From an uncultured Dorea sp. (lineage in GTDB: Bacteria; Bacillota; Clostridia; Lachnospirales; Lachnospiraceae), in NCBI GenBank assembly GCA_947652615.1, contig CANTDX010000039.1, positions 1-35,934 on the forward strand: a stretch of 35,934 nucleotides of DNA. Reading direction: 5' to 3'. The translations under genes and the position numbers were made by a program. Positions 1 through 7,617 of this stretch are shown one piece after another. The first letter of the stretch is position 1. Every line of letters starts with the position of its first letter. The notes below the pieces were generated by a model that did not search any database, was not told where the DNA came from, and was given only the letters and a program-made list of their open reading frames with translations.

Positions 1-1013
1 CCCACGGCGGCGGTACCTCCAGAAAGAGAATGCATGCATGTAAGGACTACTCCGGCGCAGAGATCATGCGTACACTCCGGGACGAAGTTCTGAACCGTCA
101 GATTCCGGTGATTGAATTCACCTCCGCGGTAGAGATCATCAAGGATGAGAAGGGACAGGCGGCAGGCGCGGTTCTTCTCAACATGGAGACCGGAGATTAC
201 TCGGTTGCAAGGGCCAAGACGGTGGTAATCGCAACAGGCGGCGCGGGAAGAATGCATTATCAGGGATTCCCTACATCCAACCACTACGGAGCAACCGCGG
301 ACGGACTGATCTTAGGTTACCGTGCAGGCGTACCGCTTCTCTACCAGGATTCCATCCAGTATCATCCGACCGGTGTGGCTCATCCGGTACAGATCCAGGG
401 CGCGCTGGTTACGGAGAAGGTTCGTTCTGTGGGCGCGCAGCTTGTCAATGCCGAGGGTGAAGCCTATATTCATCCGTTGGAGACGCGCGACGTCAACGCG
501 TCAGGTGTGATCCGCGAGTGCAGGGAAGGCCGCGGCGTAGAGGCGCCAAGCGGGCAGAAAGGTGTATGGCTTGATACACCGATGATCGAGATCCTTGGCG
601 GAGAAGGAACCATCGAGAAGAGGATCCCGGCTATGTTCCGTATGTATATGAAGTACGGAATCGATATGAGAAAGGTGCCGATCCTGATCTATCCTACGCT
701 GCACTATCAGAATGGCGGTCTTGAGATCGACGGAGAAGGATTCACGAAGAACATTCCGAATCTTCTGGCGGCAGGAGAGGCCGCAGGCGGAATCCACGGA
801 AGAAACAGGCTGATGGGTAATTCACTCCTTGACGTGATCGTATTTGGACGGAATGCAGGTAAGAAAGCGGCGGCGAAGGCGAAGGAAGTGGAGCTTGGAA
901 CCATGAATCTGGACCATGTGGCAAGTTATGACGAGGAGTTAAAGGGAGCTTCTGTCGCTACGGAAGAAGTATCACCGAAGCTTCTGCCGAAGTATGCCCG
1001 TCATGAGAGATAG
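1..1013 (+). CDS. Fumarate reductase/succinate dehydrogenase-type flavoprotein subunit (5' partial)
   Basis: FAD-dependent oxidoreductase of the FrdA/SdhA/L-aspartate oxidase family, probably reducing fumarate to succinate. The reading frame is already open at base 3 (HGGGTSRKRMHACKDYSG), so the N-terminal FAD-binding part lies outside the window. Family motifs seen are QYHPTG, the PTLHYQNGG segment that corresponds to the substrate-binding HYTMGG of FrdA, and GNRLMGNSLLDVIVFGRNAG near the FAD adenine end. The protein ends about 50 residues after that motif, so the C-terminal helical domain of classical FrdA/SdhA is missing. A fumarase gene follows after 15 bases with an AGGAAGGAG ribosome site, so the genes are probably co-transcribed. 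The fumarate link comes from context. L-aspartate oxidase or another fumarate-like substrate is possible. Confidence 0.82.
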   Translation, partial: HGGGTSRKRMHACKDYSGAEIMRTLRDEVLNRQIPVIEFTSAVEIIKDEKGQAAGAVLLNMETGDYSVARAKTVVIATGGAGRMHYQGFPTSNHYGATADGLILGYRAGVPLLYQDSIQYHPTGVAHPVQIQGALVTEKVRSVGAQLVNAEGEAYIHPLETRDVNASGVIRECREGRGVEAPSGQKGVWLDTPMIEILGGEGTIEKRIPAMFRMYMKYGIDMRKVPILIYPTLHYQNGGLEIDGEGFTKNIPNLLAAGEAAGGIHGRNRLMGNSLLDVIVFGRNAGKKAAAKAKEVELGTMNLDHVASYDEELKGASVATEEVSPKLLPKYARHER

Positions 1014-1028
1014 GAAGGAGATTAGACT

Positions 1029-1871
1029 ATGCGTGAGATAGAAGTGAGCAGGATTACGGATGTCGTAGAGAAGCTTTGTATCGAAGCGAATGAGCATCTT
1101 CCCGAGGACGTAAAGTGCGCGATCAAGGATTGCCGTGCGTGCGAGGACGGGGAGATCGCCAAGGGCGTCCTTGATAATATCATTGAGAACTTCGAGATTG
1201 CGGACAAAGAGTGCGTGCCGATCTGTCAGGATACGGGTATGGCATGTGTATTCCTTGAGATCGGACAGGATGTACACCTGACCGGCGGCAATCTTGCGGA
1301 TGCCGTGGACGAGGGCGTGCGCCGCGGTTATGATAAGGGATATCTTCGCAAATCCGTTGTGAAGGATCCGGTACGCCGCGGGAATACAGGAGACAACACT
1401 CCGGCGATGCTCTACACGGAGATCGTTCCGGGCGAGCAGATCAAGATAACCGTTGGACCGAAGGGATTCGGAAGCGAGAATATGAGCCAGATCCGTATGT
1501 TCAAGCCATCTCACGGTCTGCAGGGAATCAAGGACTTCATCCTTGAGGTGGTAGAGACGGCAGGACCGAATCCGTGTCCGCCGATGGTTGTAGGCGTCGG
1601 AATCGGCGGTACCTTCGACAAGGCGGCGCTCCTTGCGAAGAAGGCGCTGATGAGGCCGATCGATTCGTCCAATCCGGATGCATTCTATGCAGACCTGGAG
1701 AAGGAGATGTTAGAGAAGATCAATAAGCTTGGTATCGGACCGCAGGGATTCGGCGGAAAGACCACGGCGATCGGATTAAATATTGAAACTCTGCCGACCC
1801 ATATCGCAGGCATGCCATGTGCAGTCAACATCAACTGCCATGTGACACGCCACAAATCGGAGGTGATCTAA
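1029..1871 (+). CDS. Class I fumarase / L(+)-tartrate dehydratase family, alpha subunit
   Basis: Alpha subunit (280 aa) of a two-subunit, oxygen-sensitive [4Fe-4S] hydro-lyase that interconverts malate and fumarate, or acts on tartrate. The cluster-binding cysteines can be placed: C66 in PICQDTG, C183 in [14 protein letters not shown], and C264 or, more likely, C270 in the C-terminal NINCHVTRH. Length fits stand-alone alpha subunits; E. coli FumA fuses both parts. The ATG has AGGAAGGAG eight bases upstream. The beta subunit starts one base after this stop, which implies translational coupling and equal subunit production. Fumarase is preferred over tartrate dehydratase because a fumarate-reductase-like gene precedes it, but sequence alone cannot decide the substrate. 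Confidence 0.93.
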   Translation: MREIEVSRITDVVEKLCIEANEHLPEDVKCAIKDCRACEDGEIAKGVLDNIIENFEIADKECVPICQDTGMACVFLEIGQDVHLTGGNLADAVDEGVRRGYDKGYLRKSVVKDPVRRGNTGDNTPAMLYTEIVPGEQIKITVGPKGFGSENMSQIRMFKPSHGLQGIKDFILEVVETAGPNPCPPMVVGVGIGGTFDKAALLAKKALMRPIDSSNPDAFYADLEKEMLEKINKLGIGPQGFGGKTTAIGLNIETLPTHIAGMPCAVNINCHVTRHKSEVI

Positions 1872-1872
1872 G

Positions 1873-2436
1873 ATGGCAGCAAAGAAGATTACATTACCAT
1901 TGACAGAGGAGCTTGCGAAGACACTGCACGCAGGCGACAGCGTACTTGTGACCGGAACCATCTATACATCCCGTGACGCAGGCCACAAGAGGATGTGCGA
2001 GGCGCTTGCCAGGGGAGAGAAGATCCCATTTGACCCGACAGACGCCACCATCTATTATGTAGGGCCGACTCCGGCGAAACCGGGACAGGTCATCGGTTCC
2101 GCGGGACCGACCACCAGCGGGCGTATGGATGCGTATGCGCCGACCATGATGTCTGTAGGCGCGCGCGGTATGATCGGTAAGGGCGCACGTCTTCCGGAAG
2201 TAGTGGACGCCATGAAGAAGTATTCCGGAGTATACTTCGGAGCCATCGGCGGGGCAGGCGCGCTTCTTGCGAAATGTATCAAGAAGGCAGAGCTGATCGC
2301 TTATGAGGATCTGGGAGCAGAGGCGCTTCGGAAGCTGTATGTAGAGGATATGCCGCTGGTTGTCATCATTGACAGCGAGGGCAATAATCTGTACGAGAGC
2401 GGAAGAGCCGCATACTTAAAAGAGCATGAGGCTTAA
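1873..2436 (+). CDS. Class I fumarase / L(+)-tartrate dehydratase family, beta subunit
   Basis: Beta subunit (187 aa) that completes the active site of the iron-sulfur hydro-lyase with the preceding alpha chain. It shows the family's N-terminal LHAGDSVLVTGTIYTSRDAGHKRM region (contains the TSRDxxH motif), the GPTTSGRMD substrate motif near residues 75-83, and a typical FGAIGGAGALLAKCI stretch. Length matches stand-alone beta subunits. The start is one base after the alpha stop, with a ribosome site (GGAGG) inside the end of the alpha gene. A transporter gene follows after 24 bases. No defects were seen. Confidence 0.93.
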   Translation: MAAKKITLPLTEELAKTLHAGDSVLVTGTIYTSRDAGHKRMCEALARGEKIPFDPTDATIYYVGPTPAKPGQVIGSAGPTTSGRMDAYAPTMMSVGARGMIGKGARLPEVVDAMKKYSGVYFGAIGGAGALLAKCIKKAELIAYEDLGAEALRKLYVEDMPLVVIIDSEGNNLYESGRAAYLKEHEA

Positions 2437-2460
2437 TGCGATAGAAGGGAGTCAAATGAC

Positions 2461-3672
2461 ATGGAGTTATTTGGAGGAATATTGGCAGTTAAGGCTGTAG
2501 TATTTCTGACATTCTCAATCTTCGCGATTGCTGCCGTTGGATATTCCATCGGCAGGATCGAAGTGAAGGGAATCGACCTTGGAACTGCCGGAGTATTTAT
2601 CGTTGCTCTGGTCTATGGGTGCCTGTTATATACGAAGCTGTCAGACAATCTGATGGCGGGAGAGGTGACGTTTGCGACAGACGCGCTTAAGATTGTCGAG
2701 AATATGGGTCTGGTGTTCTTCGTGACTTCCGTTGGTTTCATCGCGGGGCCGAATTTCTTCGGGAATCTTAAGCGGAATTTTAAGTCCTATGTACTGTTGG
2801 GAGCGATCATCATCCTTGCGGCGGCATTTACATGTGTATTATGTATCTTCATCGGCGGTAACTTTACTGATCTTGAACATGATCAGTTCAAGGCGATCCT
2901 GGTGGGTATCCTCTCAGGCGCCCTGACCAGTACGCCGGCGTTCTCCGCATCAAAGGCGGCTGTGGGCGCGGACTTAGAGGCGCTGGTATCTGTGGGATAC
3001 GGGATCGCTTATCTGTTCGGTGTGATAGGAGTCGTCCTGTTCGTACAGATCGTTCCTAAGATCATGAAGGCGGATATGAATGAAGAAGTGGCGAAGATCG
3101 CTGCGAAAGAGGGTGCAGGCAGCAAGAAGAAGAACCTAATTCTGACCGAGGTAGATGAATTCGGCTTTATGGCATTCTCACTGGCTGCGGTGGTAGGAAT
3201 CCTGGTGGGAAGCATCAGCTATAAGAATTTCTCGCTGACGACTACCGGAGGGTGTCTTTTGACGGCGCTTGTGTTCGGGCATTACGGACATATCGGTAAG
3301 ATCTCCATCGTACCAAAGAGTTCTACGCTTAAGATGTTAAGAGAGCTGGGGTTGATGCTGTTCCTGATCGGAGCGGGAGTATCCGGCGGAGCGAAGTTCG
3401 TACAATACTTTGAGCCGATATATTTCCTCTATGGAGCGATCATGACGATCCTTCCGATGATCATTGGGTTCGTCATTGCGAAGAATGTGCTGAAGCTGCC
3501 GCTTCTCAATAATCTTGGTTCACTGACCGGAGGCATGACCAGTACACCGGCGCTTGGAACACTGATCAATATGGCTGGGACAGAAGATATCGCGTCTGCG
3601 TACGCGGCGACCTATCCGATCGCGCTGATCGCGGTGGTATTGGCTTCACAGTTGATCATCTTATTCTGTTAG
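2461..3672 (+). CDS. AspT/YidE-family (AAEx) transporter lacking RCK domains
   Basis: Integral membrane protein of 403 aa with about ten hydrophobic segments arranged as two homologous halves. Each half carries the family signature: GALTSTPAFSASKAAVG at about 153-169 and GGMTSTPALGTLINMAG at about 357-373. These duplicated motifs identify the aspartate:alanine-exchanger (AspT/YidE/YbjL) superfamily. Known full-length members are about 550 aa with two RCK_C (TrkA-C) domains between the halves. Here the linker (about 200-236, lysine- and glutamate-rich) is too short for either. Its position at the end of a fumarase/flavoprotein operon suggests exchange or export of a C4-dicarboxylate or amino acid such as malate, aspartate, fumarate or succinate. 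Ribosome site GAAGGGAG precedes the ATG. Confidence 0.8.
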   Translation: MELFGGILAVKAVVFLTFSIFAIAAVGYSIGRIEVKGIDLGTAGVFIVALVYGCLLYTKLSDNLMAGEVTFATDALKIVENMGLVFFVTSVGFIAGPNFFGNLKRNFKSYVLLGAIIILAAAFTCVLCIFIGGNFTDLEHDQFKAILVGILSGALTSTPAFSASKAAVGADLEALVSVGYGIAYLFGVIGVVLFVQIVPKIMKADMNEEVAKIAAKEGAGSKKKNLILTEVDEFGFMAFSLAAVVGILVGSISYKNFSLTTTGGCLLTALVFGHYGHIGKISIVPKSSTLKMLRELGLMLFLIGAGVSGGAKFVQYFEPIYFLYGAIMTILPMIIGFVIAKNVLKLPLLNNLGSLTGGMTSTPALGTLINMAGTEDIASAYAATYPIALIAVVLASQLIILFC

Positions 3673-3692
3673 AAGAGTGTCAAATATATAAT

Positions 3693-3731
3693 GGGGGATG
3701 CAGTAAAGATTATAAGGTTACTGCATCCCCC
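3693..3731. terminator. Perfect 14-bp hairpin between convergent genes
   Basis: The arms GGGGGATGCAGTAA (3693-3706) and TTACTGCATCCCCC (3718-3731) pair without mismatch around an 11-base loop. It lies 20 bases after the transporter stop and 36 bases past the stop of the opposite-strand gene, so it probably ends transcription from both sides. The T-tract is weak on the plus strand and moderate on the minus strand. Confidence 0.7.
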
Positions 3732-3767
3732 ATATACGTTATGCACTGTATCTAGTCACCTGTTCTC

Positions 3768-4094
3768 TTAGCTGAAAAAGCCAAACAAACCCTTCTTCTT
3801 GGACTTAGAAGACTTCTTAGTCGAGCTATATACACTCTTGTCCCGGTTGCGCCGCTGGTTGACGGCCTTATATAGCTGGTAGATCGTATCCTTATCGGTA
3901 CACCAGCTAAGCGGAACGTCAAAATCCCGGAATTGATAGCGCAGTCTTTCGTATTCCCGGTCTGTGATTGCCTGGGCGCTGCCTATGTTGCGGCCGCCGA
4001 ACATCTCATCGAAGGCATCACGGACTTGGATGATCTTTCCTGGATTATCTGTAAGCATTTTACCGACCTGTTCTGTGAGTTCTCTCGTCTCCAT
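3768..4094 (-). CDS. Small protein of unknown function with lysine-rich tail
   Basis: A 108-aa protein I do not recognise. The start is placed at METRELTEQ because GAGGAG lies 8-9 bases upstream; the ATG 27 bases earlier has no ribosome site. The N-terminal 70 residues look like a compact alpha-helical, charged domain. The C-terminus is a basic, serine/lysine-rich tail (SSTKKSSKSKKKG) ending in the hydrophobic GLFGFFS. There is no signal peptide or transmembrane segment, so it is probably cytosolic. The tail could bind nucleic acid or membrane, but that is inference. It is convergent with the fumarate operon and monocistronic. Confidence 0.7.
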   Translation of the reverse strand: METRELTEQVGKMLTDNPGKIIQVRDAFDEMFGGRNIGSAQAITDREYERLRYQFRDFDVPLSWCTDKDTIYQLYKAVNQRRNRDKSVYSSTKKSSKSKKKGLFGFFS

Positions 4095-4341
4095 ATGTAT
4101 AACTCCTCTCTTGGCATGCATATTCTATGGGTACACTTTGAAGTAGTTTAATATAGATTGTGAATAATTGCAATAGGAAAATAGAAATATTATTTAAATG
4201 GAATATGATGGAAAATGATACCCCAAATGCCGGTATGGATGTGAAATGCAACAATCAAGTCATGCAGTCCGGTATTGCTTGTGTTTGAGGGGAAAAAGAA
4301 TTATAATAGAATTACGTCAAATCCTAGAAAGGAAAAAGAAA

Positions 4342-5028
4342 ATGAACACAAAATGGAGAAGGTTTAACAGTTTGACTGGAAAATGCTATAACAATATGAT
4401 GGGGATCGATCAGGATAGCTCCTGCTGGGGAGCCGCGTTTGAGCTCCTCAAAGACATCATCAGGGGGGAACGGAGCAGGGATGCCGGATATGCGCCGGAA
4501 TTATATCAGTTGGATGATGTGACGGACTTTGTATATGATATAGAGGGATGGCTTGAGGACTACATCGGTGAGCTTGATATGCGCGGCATGTGGGAGGAAC
4601 TGCTTGAGGTGTGTGAGGATATGCTTGAGATGTTCGCATGGAAGGAGATATCGTCATCAGATTTTGATTTCTTGAGAATCTCTGCATTGGGGAATCTGGG
4701 AAGGAATGAAGAGGCGGTCAGGCTGAGCAGGGAATGGATGGAGAAGGAAGAGGACAATATGCTGGCAGTATCGTCAGGTGTGTATGCGTATATGAATGGC
4801 GGTCATTATGAAGAGGCAGAAGCATTGATCGAGAAATACATCCATGAAGATACAGAGTGTACAGATGAGAATGATGTTCTCTTTATTGCGGCGGGTGAAC
4901 TGTATAAGGCTTCGGGGAATCAGGAAGCGGAAAGACGGATAGAGAAGATCCTGGAGGAATATGACGAGGTGGTTGAACAGGAATTGATGGAGTGGGACGA
5001 AGATGAGGAGGATCTGCCGTTCTCATAG
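4342..5028 (+). CDS. TPR-like repeat protein, function unknown
   Basis: A 228-aa, strongly acidic, mostly helical protein. Segments such as ISALGNLGRNEEAVRLSREWMEK and AYMNGGHYEEAEALIEKYI have the spacing of small, glycine and alanine residues found in tetratricopeptide repeats, so it is probably a cytosolic protein-protein adaptor. The C-terminus is an Asp/Glu-rich tail. The start is the ATG after AGAAAGGA. The frame stays open for 32 codons upstream, but that part has no ribosome site and overlaps a TATAAT at 4302-4307. It stands alone between the small minus-strand gene and the aminoglycoside-transferase remnant, so context gives no function. Confidence 0.72.
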   Translation: MNTKWRRFNSLTGKCYNNMMGIDQDSSCWGAAFELLKDIIRGERSRDAGYAPELYQLDDVTDFVYDIEGWLEDYIGELDMRGMWEELLEVCEDMLEMFAWKEISSSDFDFLRISALGNLGRNEEAVRLSREWMEKEEDNMLAVSSGVYAYMNGGHYEEAEALIEKYIHEDTECTDENDVLFIAAGELYKASGNQEAERRIEKILEEYDEVVEQELMEWDEDEEDLPFS

Positions 5029-5059
5029 GAGCCATTGCTTTTGAACGGTAGATTTTATG

Positions 5060-5084
5060 AAAAATGGCGGGGAGCTTCCCCGCC
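5060..5084 (-). terminator. Rho-independent terminator (minus strand)
   Basis: The arms GGCGGGG (5066-5072) and CCCCGCC (5078-5084) form a GC-rich stem. Read on the minus strand it is followed by ATTTTT. It lies about 40 bases past the stop of the aminoglycoside-transferase remnant and fits as its former terminator. Confidence 0.75.
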
Positions 5085-5124
5085 CCAGATGGACCTGAGT
5101 TTCACAAGAAATTCTTTAAGATAC

Positions 5125-5334
5125 CTACAAGGCAGGTATCTCTTCTGCGTACTTCGGCAGATCTCTCACGGCCTTGAAAAATGCGAAGGCCGCATTCCCT
5201 TCTTTTGTATCATAAGTATATCCCAATTCCCGGGCGGCATATCTGGTCGTCTGGTCAAACAGATCGCACATGCGGAAGAAAATATACGTGTCCATCAAAA
5301 ATAATAAGAGCATTGGTGGATAATTTGTGTACAA
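5125..5334 (-). pseudogene. C-terminal remnant of aminoglycoside 6-adenylyltransferase (ANT(6)/AadK-like)
   Basis: A 69-codon minus-strand frame whose last 48 residues follow the C-terminal pattern of ANT(6) enzymes: MCDLF, then AARELGYTY, then a phenylalanine-rich helix, then VRDLPKYAEEI. In intact enzymes of roughly 280-300 aa this part follows the nucleotidyltransferase domain, which is absent here. The upstream bases are instead the promoter region of the divergent MerR gene. The first 20 codons do not look like the family, so the deletion end probably lies near 5275. No ribosome site precedes the ATG. The terminator downstream is intact. This is read as a decayed resistance gene with no activity. 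The family assignment is from memory of the motif pattern. Confidence 0.6.
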
Positions 5335-5348
5335 ATGATTAAAAAGTA

Positions 5349-5379
5349 TTGACCTTCACGGAACGTCATAGGGTAAAGT
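5349..5379 (+). promoter_or_regulatory. MerR-type promoter/operator with 19-bp spacer
   Basis: TTGACC (5349-5354) and TAAAGT (5374-5379) are 19 bp apart, the over-long spacing typical of promoters remodelled by MerR regulators. An imperfect dyad, ACCTTCACG and CGTCATAGGGT, fills the spacer. It lies just upstream of the TipA-like gene and suggests autoregulation of that gene and the MATE pump. Confidence 0.75.
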
Positions 5380-5403
5380 AGTCTTATCAAGGAGGATAAG
5401 CAT

Positions 5404-6255
5404 ATGATGAGGACGGTTAAGGAAGTAGCAAAACTTACGGGTATCAGCGCGCGCACGCTTCATTATTATGATGAGATCGGTCTGTTCGTACCGACATCAA
5501 AGTCTGAGGCGGGATACAGGCTTTATGACGATAAAGCCCTTGAAACATTACAGCAGATATTGTTTTTCCGGGAGTTTGACATTCCGCTTAAGGAGATCAA
5601 AGCCGTCATGGATCATCCTGACCTTGATAAGAACCAGATTCTTAAGATGCAGCGGAAAATGCTTGTGGCCAAGAAGGAGCGCATGGAGCGTTTGATCGCC
5701 AGTATCGATGACATTCTGAAAGGAGATAATAGGATGGATTTTACAGTATTCAGTGAAGAGGAGATCCGTGCCATGCACGACAGCATGGTTCAGAACATGA
5801 ATGATGAGCAAAAAGCAATATTCATTGAGCATTATGGAAGTATGGAGGCCTTCAGGGAGCATTATCTGGAGGGCGCCGCGTCCGAGCAGGTTCAGAAGAA
5901 TTTTGCTAAATTAGTAGAGTGGTATGGGAGCAAGGAAGCCGTATTATCGGCCGCACAGGGGCATCCGGGTGTTCCTGAGATTATGACTTCTTATCAGAAA
6001 CGCATGGGAGCGATCCAGCAGAAAATAGCAGGGAAAGCAGGAACAGATGTTCATTCTCTGGAAGTGCGGGAACTGATCGGGGAATATGATTTTGTCGCGA
6101 AACAGCTCTATCAGATGGAGGATGTGAGAAAGCTGATGCTTGAATTGGCGGAAGGATACAGGAGTAACAAGGAACTCCGGGAAGGATTTGACAGTGTGTA
6201 TGGAGCCGGAACCGCTTCATACATGGGGGATGCGATAGAAGCATTCTATAACTAA
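5404..6255 (+). CDS. MerR-family transcriptional regulator with TipAS ligand-binding domain
   Basis: A 283-aa regulator. Residues 1-75 form the MerR winged helix (VKEVAKLTGISARTLHYYDE, then GYRLYDDKALETLQQI), followed by a coiled-coil dimerisation helix to about residue 110. The C-terminal part (about 130-280) has the TipAS pattern of an all-helical drug-binding domain, with the helix ending near VYGAGTASYMGDAIEAF. TipA-type proteins bind thiopeptides or other antibiotics and activate promoters with 19-bp spacers, and such a promoter lies directly upstream. Ribosome site AAGGAGG is 7 bases before the first of two adjacent ATGs. The MATE gene follows after 22 bases, so the pair is probably a ligand-induced drug-efflux operon. 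Confidence 0.92.
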   Translation: MMRTVKEVAKLTGISARTLHYYDEIGLFVPTSKSEAGYRLYDDKALETLQQILFFREFDIPLKEIKAVMDHPDLDKNQILKMQRKMLVAKKERMERLIASIDDILKGDNRMDFTVFSEEEIRAMHDSMVQNMNDEQKAIFIEHYGSMEAFREHYLEGAASEQVQKNFAKLVEWYGSKEAVLSAAQGHPGVPEIMTSYQKRMGAIQQKIAGKAGTDVHSLEVRELIGEYDFVAKQLYQMEDVRKLMLELAEGYRSNKELREGFDSVYGAGTASYMGDAIEAFYN

Positions 6256-6277
6256 AGGGATAAGAGAGGATCAACGT

Positions 6278-7609
6278 ATGAGGGAGAAGGCAGTGAATAT
6301 GACGGAAGGAAAGATCCTTCCACAGCTAGTGAGATTCGGGCTTCCGGTACTATTAGGGATGTTGTTCCAGAGGATTTATAATTTTGCAGACGTCTATATA
6401 GTAGGAAGATATCTTGGAGACAATGCGCTGGCTGCAGTGAGCATCGCCGGTACGGCTATGTATCTCTTATATTCTGTGATGATGGGGCTTTCTACAGGTG
6501 TCAGTGTTGTGATCTCCAGATATTACGGGGCGAATGAGTTGGAAAATGTAGTGGATTCCTATGTGACATCCATCTATGTGTCGGTTGCGGCGGTGGTCGT
6601 GATCACGGCATCAGGAGTGGCAGGCACCAGGCCGCTGCTGGAAATTTTGCAGACCTCAGAGGAGCTGATGCCGGAGGCAGTAGAATATCTGATCTGGATC
6701 TTTGTGGGCTGCGGGGGTACGATGCTGTACAACTGGATCTCATCTGTACTGCGTTCTCTTGGTAATTCGGTGGTGCCTTTGATCTTCCTGATCGTATCCA
6801 GTGTTCTCAATGTGATCCTGGATGTTGTATTTGTTGTCTGGATCCCGATGGGAGTGAAAGGGGCGGCTCTTGCTACAGTGGCCGCCCAGGTGCTCTCAGG
6901 GATATTATGTGTGATATATGCGCTTAAGATCCTGCCGTTCCTTCGGATCAAGCGAGAACAATTTCACTGCAGGAAAGATCTGGTCAAAGAGATATTGATC
7001 TACGGAGTTCCGACCGGGCTTCAGATGAGTATCATTTCCATATCGGACCTGACACTGCAGGCGGTGATCAATACCTATGAGACGGCGCTGATCGTGGCCT
7101 ATGGCGTCTGCCTCAAGGTAGAAGGGCTGGGATTCCAGATTGCGGATGCGATCGGCACGTCTCTTGGGACTTTCGTGGGTCAGAATGTAGGTGCGAAGAA
7201 GTATGACAGGGTGAAGAAGGGCGTCCGTTGTGCCTATCTGATCAACGGTATCTGTTATGGAGTCTTCTGCCCGTGCATCTACTTCTTCGCAGAACCGATC
7301 ATGCGGGCATTTACGAAGAATACGGCTTCCGTGGGGTATGGGATGGAGTATCTGCATATCATGGCGGTCTTCTTCGTGACGGGCGGACTTCTGGTGATAT
7401 ATCACAATGTTCTCCGCCCGTCCGGCGATGTTGCGGTGACGATCCTGATGGGAGTCAGTGAAGTGATCACAAGGATCAGCTTCGCATTCCTGCTCTCCGC
7501 GTGGTTTGGATACCGCGGGCTGTGGTGGGTATCGCCGATCACGTGGGTCTGTGCGGCCGGTGTGGGAGCGGTGCGGTATTATTCCGGGAAATGGGAAGGA
7601 AAGGCGTAG
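6278..7609 (+). CDS. MATE family multidrug/cation efflux transporter
   Basis: A 443-aa membrane protein with about 12 predicted transmembrane segments and the two-lobed MatE layout. The N-terminal LVRFGLPVLLGMLFQRIYNFADVYIVGRYLG is characteristic, and the second half contains the matching GTFVGQNVGAKKYDRVKKG loop. Family members use an Na+ or H+ gradient to expel drugs or metabolites. The length is normal and no frame damage was seen. It is the second gene behind the TipA-type regulator, so expression is probably drug-responsive. The substrate cannot be read from the sequence. The 3' end is only 8 bases from the end of the opposite-strand ABC permease gene. Confidence 0.93.
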   Translation: MREKAVNMTEGKILPQLVRFGLPVLLGMLFQRIYNFADVYIVGRYLGDNALAAVSIAGTAMYLLYSVMMGLSTGVSVVISRYYGANELENVVDSYVTSIYVSVAAVVVITASGVAGTRPLLEILQTSEELMPEAVEYLIWIFVGCGGTMLYNWISSVLRSLGNSVVPLIFLIVSSVLNVILDVVFVVWIPMGVKGAALATVAAQVLSGILCVIYALKILPFLRIKREQFHCRKDLVKEILIYGVPTGLQMSIISISDLTLQAVINTYETALIVAYGVCLKVEGLGFQIADAIGTSLGTFVGQNVGAKKYDRVKKGVRCAYLINGICYGVFCPCIYFFAEPIMRAFTKNTASVGYGMEYLHIMAVFFVTGGLLVIYHNVLRPSGDVAVTILMGVSEVITRISFAFLLSAWFGYRGLWWVSPITWVCAAGVGAVRYYSGKWEGKA

Positions 7610-7617
7610 ATCATATC

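Noticed and set aside
5035..5304. Plus-strand 89-codon frame
   Set aside because: It runs across a minus-strand terminator and opposite the aminoglycoside-transferase remnant; no domain pattern or ribosome site.
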